DNA of 20,622 nucleotides from Dimargaris cristalligena (taxonomy: Eukaryota; Kickxellomycota; Dimargaritomycetes; Dimargaritales; Dimargaritaceae). Positions within the stretch are counted from its first letter, which is position 1. Each line of letters opens with the position of its first letter. The stretch covers positions 1 through 20,622 of the forward strand of contig JANBQC010000515.1 of the NCBI GenBank assembly GCA_027576995.1, given 5' to 3'. A program made the position numbers and the translations under genes. A model generated the notes under the pieces. It did not search any database and was not told where the DNA came from. It saw only the letters and a program-made list of their open reading frames with translations. Positions 18,770-20,622 of this stretch are shown here, piece by piece.

Positions 18770-20120
18770 ATATACCCCAAGTTTGGACTTATTTTTTGTA
18801 GGAGACTGTCGGGGTATCTAGGACTCGAATTTCGGCCGGGACCTCTGCATCTATTCTGTAGATTAGGCAGGGAGTTATTGGGCGGGATGTTCACATTGCG
18901 AATTTAATAGGGAATGGGACCCGAAGTTAGTGAAGTTGAGTGTACCGGTAGGTGAAACGAGGAATACCGCCTATCCACAAGAATCGCTACTGTGTTTAGC
19001 CACAGCGATATTGCTGGGGTATGTTCCAAGGCGAAAATCGTGGACAGGATTATCGGTTAAGCCATTGTCTGTGTGTGTGGGGGGGGAGGAAGGTTAAAGA
19101 AGAGGAGCCATCTCCACTCTCTCTCCCTTTTCTTTTCTCTTCTTTTCTTTTTGTGCTCCTTGCTCTTTCATTTAGTATGATCCGCGCGCATGGGCCAATC
19201 CGGTAGATTGGATGGATAATGAAGGCCAATCCAAAAGTAGGCGAATAGTAGAGCTGGTATATTATTAGTGGCTGGCAGTATTATTTTATAGGCGGTATAA
19301 ACCAATCCTGTCTCGTCCAGCTTCGCCGTTGGGAATGAATGGGCTTGGGCCAATAAAAATTATTCAAAAAGGCGGGTTAGGGGGGAGCGTCCCCAAGTCC
19401 AATAAATAAACCGAGAATCCCGCGAACCTCTCTCTCTCTCGCAGAGAAGTTTTTTTATTATTATTATCTCCGCACCATCAAAGGGGGGGGTTTGTTCCTT
19501 CTTCGTTGGGTAAATTAATCCTGGTGGAATAGAACTGCCCAATCCCGGTTTTATGGGTGGTGGCGGTGTATACTATTTACTAACGAACTGCTTGGATTCT
19601 ATAGCCGGTTTTTTATAGAGTGGGGGAGAGTGGAGTTCCCGGCTGAATAAGTAGAGTAGGTTGATGTTACACAGTGGTGGTGGTTGTTCCATCGAATCCC
19701 ACGCCCAGCTTCCCCTCTTATACACATAGAATATCTAAATCTAAATCTATATCTATATATACACAGAATATAAGGACCATCATGGGAAAGAAAAAGGGAG
19801 TTGCTCTAAACTGGGGTCGGATAGGTAGGGGACGGCCTACCACTCAACTCAACTCAATTCACTCTCACGGTTGGCTCCGCGTCCTGAGTAACGGGGTTCG
19901 GTTCAAATATATAAAGAGGGGTAGAAATGTAATAACGTAAGGTAAAAAAACCCCATTTGCATTATCCTGGGAGAGAGCCCCCGCCCCCTTTATAAGTCTA
20001 TAATTTGCGGGTTTCCTTTTCGAGTAATCTATGAAAATTGGGAATGCCACTAAAGAGCCGTGTGCCTATTATTATTTACCCGAATTAAGCGTATCTCCCC
20101 GAAACCGAAAAGCTTAACAA

Positions 20121-20142
20121 ATATATATATATATATATATAT
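20121..20142. repeat. (AT)11 microsatellite
   Basis: Eleven perfect AT units in a spacer. Confidence 0.9.
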
Positions 20143-20247
20143 GGAACCTGGCAAAGGCGACGCGATGTGATATAACAACCTCTTATCCTCCCCTCCTCCT
20201 ACGAGAGGGACTGCCATATTCATCTACATTACAACATCCCAAGTAGT

Positions 20248-20253
20248 TTTATT
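20248..20253 (-). terminator. candidate poly(A) signal of the right-edge gene
   Basis: Read on the minus strand this is AATAAA, 57 bases beyond the TAA at 20312-20310. The spacing is normal and supports a minus-strand gene ending here. Confidence 0.4.
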
Positions 20254-20309
20254 GGTAGTTTTTTTTGTTACCCCATGGCGACCGGGGGGGATAGATAGGG
20301 AGGGAGTAA

Positions 20310-20622
20310 TTACATTTCGGCACCGCGATCTCTGCCGTGGGGAGTGGTGGCTCTTTCCTTCTTCCGTCCTTCTTTGGCATCTTTGAATTGGAATACTACG
20401 GCCGCTGGGACGGGAGAGAGGGTGAGAGGGGGAGAGGGGGAGAAAAAGAGAGGGAGAGAGGGTGAGAGGAAACGAGTAAGGGGAGTGGGGCCACAACACG
20501 GGGCAGCATTAGTGGCAATAGTAGTAGTATTAATAGCAGTAGTCATGGTGCCACCATCAGAGGGAATCGGTCCCCCTGAACTAGAGTGGTCACCTGACTC
20601 CCTCAGTGAGAGCGCACCGCCA
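20310..20622 (-). CDS. 3' end of an unidentified minus-strand gene, cut by the window edge
   Basis: An open frame enters from the right edge and stops with TAA at 20310, giving ~103 residues. The edge part is Ser/Gly/Thr-rich (GDHSSSGGPIPSDGG, then TTAINTTTIATNAAP). A long C/T tract follows, and the last ~32 residues are charged and coding-like (AVVFQFKDAKEGRKKERA, ending GRDRGAEM). The C/T tract ends in CCCGTCCCAG just before this last part, so it may be an intron acceptor with 20310-~20404 as the last exon; the unspliced frame is also open throughout. A poly(A) signal follows at normal distance. No domain is visible. The + strand is also open from an ATG at 20544 to the edge, but has no comparable support. 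Confidence 0.45.
   Translation of the reverse strand, partial: GGALSLRESGDHSSSGGPIPSDGGTMTTAINTTTIATNAAPCCGPTPLTRFLSPSLPLFFSPSPPLTLSPVPAAVVFQFKDAKEGRKKERATTPHGRDRGAEM

Larger units (their letters stand above)
18593..20247. other. spacer without a confident gene
   Basis: A pyrimidine tract at 19108-19170 leads to an ATG that opens only nine codons. An ATG at 19782 opens a 52-residue basic frame (MGKKKGVALNWGRIG) of uncertain status. Poly-G runs occur at 19079-19086 and 19483-19490. Nothing else is recognised. Confidence 0.5.

Overview
The window looks like nuclear DNA of a filamentous, probably early-diverging fungus. The evidence is GT-AG introns in a Ras gene, C- or G-ending codons in the real genes against AT-rich spacers, pyrimidine-rich leaders ahead of start codons, a hamartin (TSC1) homologue, and several tiny signal-peptide proteins. 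A Zoopagomycota/Dimargaris-like mycoparasite would fit, but that is inference. Nothing bacterial, viral or organellar was recognised. A run of 10 N (10376-10385) marks an assembly gap inside the largest gene.

Left third (1-7.4 kb): a gene-poor spacer carries three small secreted cysteine-rich proteins on the + strand (731-1060, 3768-4040, 6196-6390). Each has an N-terminal signal sequence and its own TATA-like element. AATAAA motifs lie downstream of each, 255-365 bases past the stop. A weak candidate for a spliced minus-strand gene lies between the second and third (5471-5957).

Middle (7.4-12.5 kb): one long minus-strand gene encodes a TSC1/hamartin homologue of about 1,460 residues plus the unknown gap content. 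It is followed upstream by a pyrimidine-rich promoter region and a 42-residue membrane-type ORF. From 12.5 to 15.5 kb there is no confident gene. This stretch holds two 144-base copies of a short repeat with inverted ends (MITE-like), 572 bases apart.

Right third (15.5-20.6 kb): a three-exon Ras GTPase gene on the + strand (16038-17962) has all canonical G motifs, a long C-terminal tail and a CTIF prenylation box. It is followed by a possible fourth small secreted protein (18362-18592), an empty spacer, and the 3' end of an unidentified minus-strand gene that runs off the window edge.

The two conserved genes belong to growth signalling: hamartin restrains Rheb-TORC1, and Ras drives cAMP/MAPK or polarity pathways. 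They are about 4.2 kb apart, and nothing in the sequence shows that they are co-regulated. The small secreted proteins are the lineage-specific part of the window.
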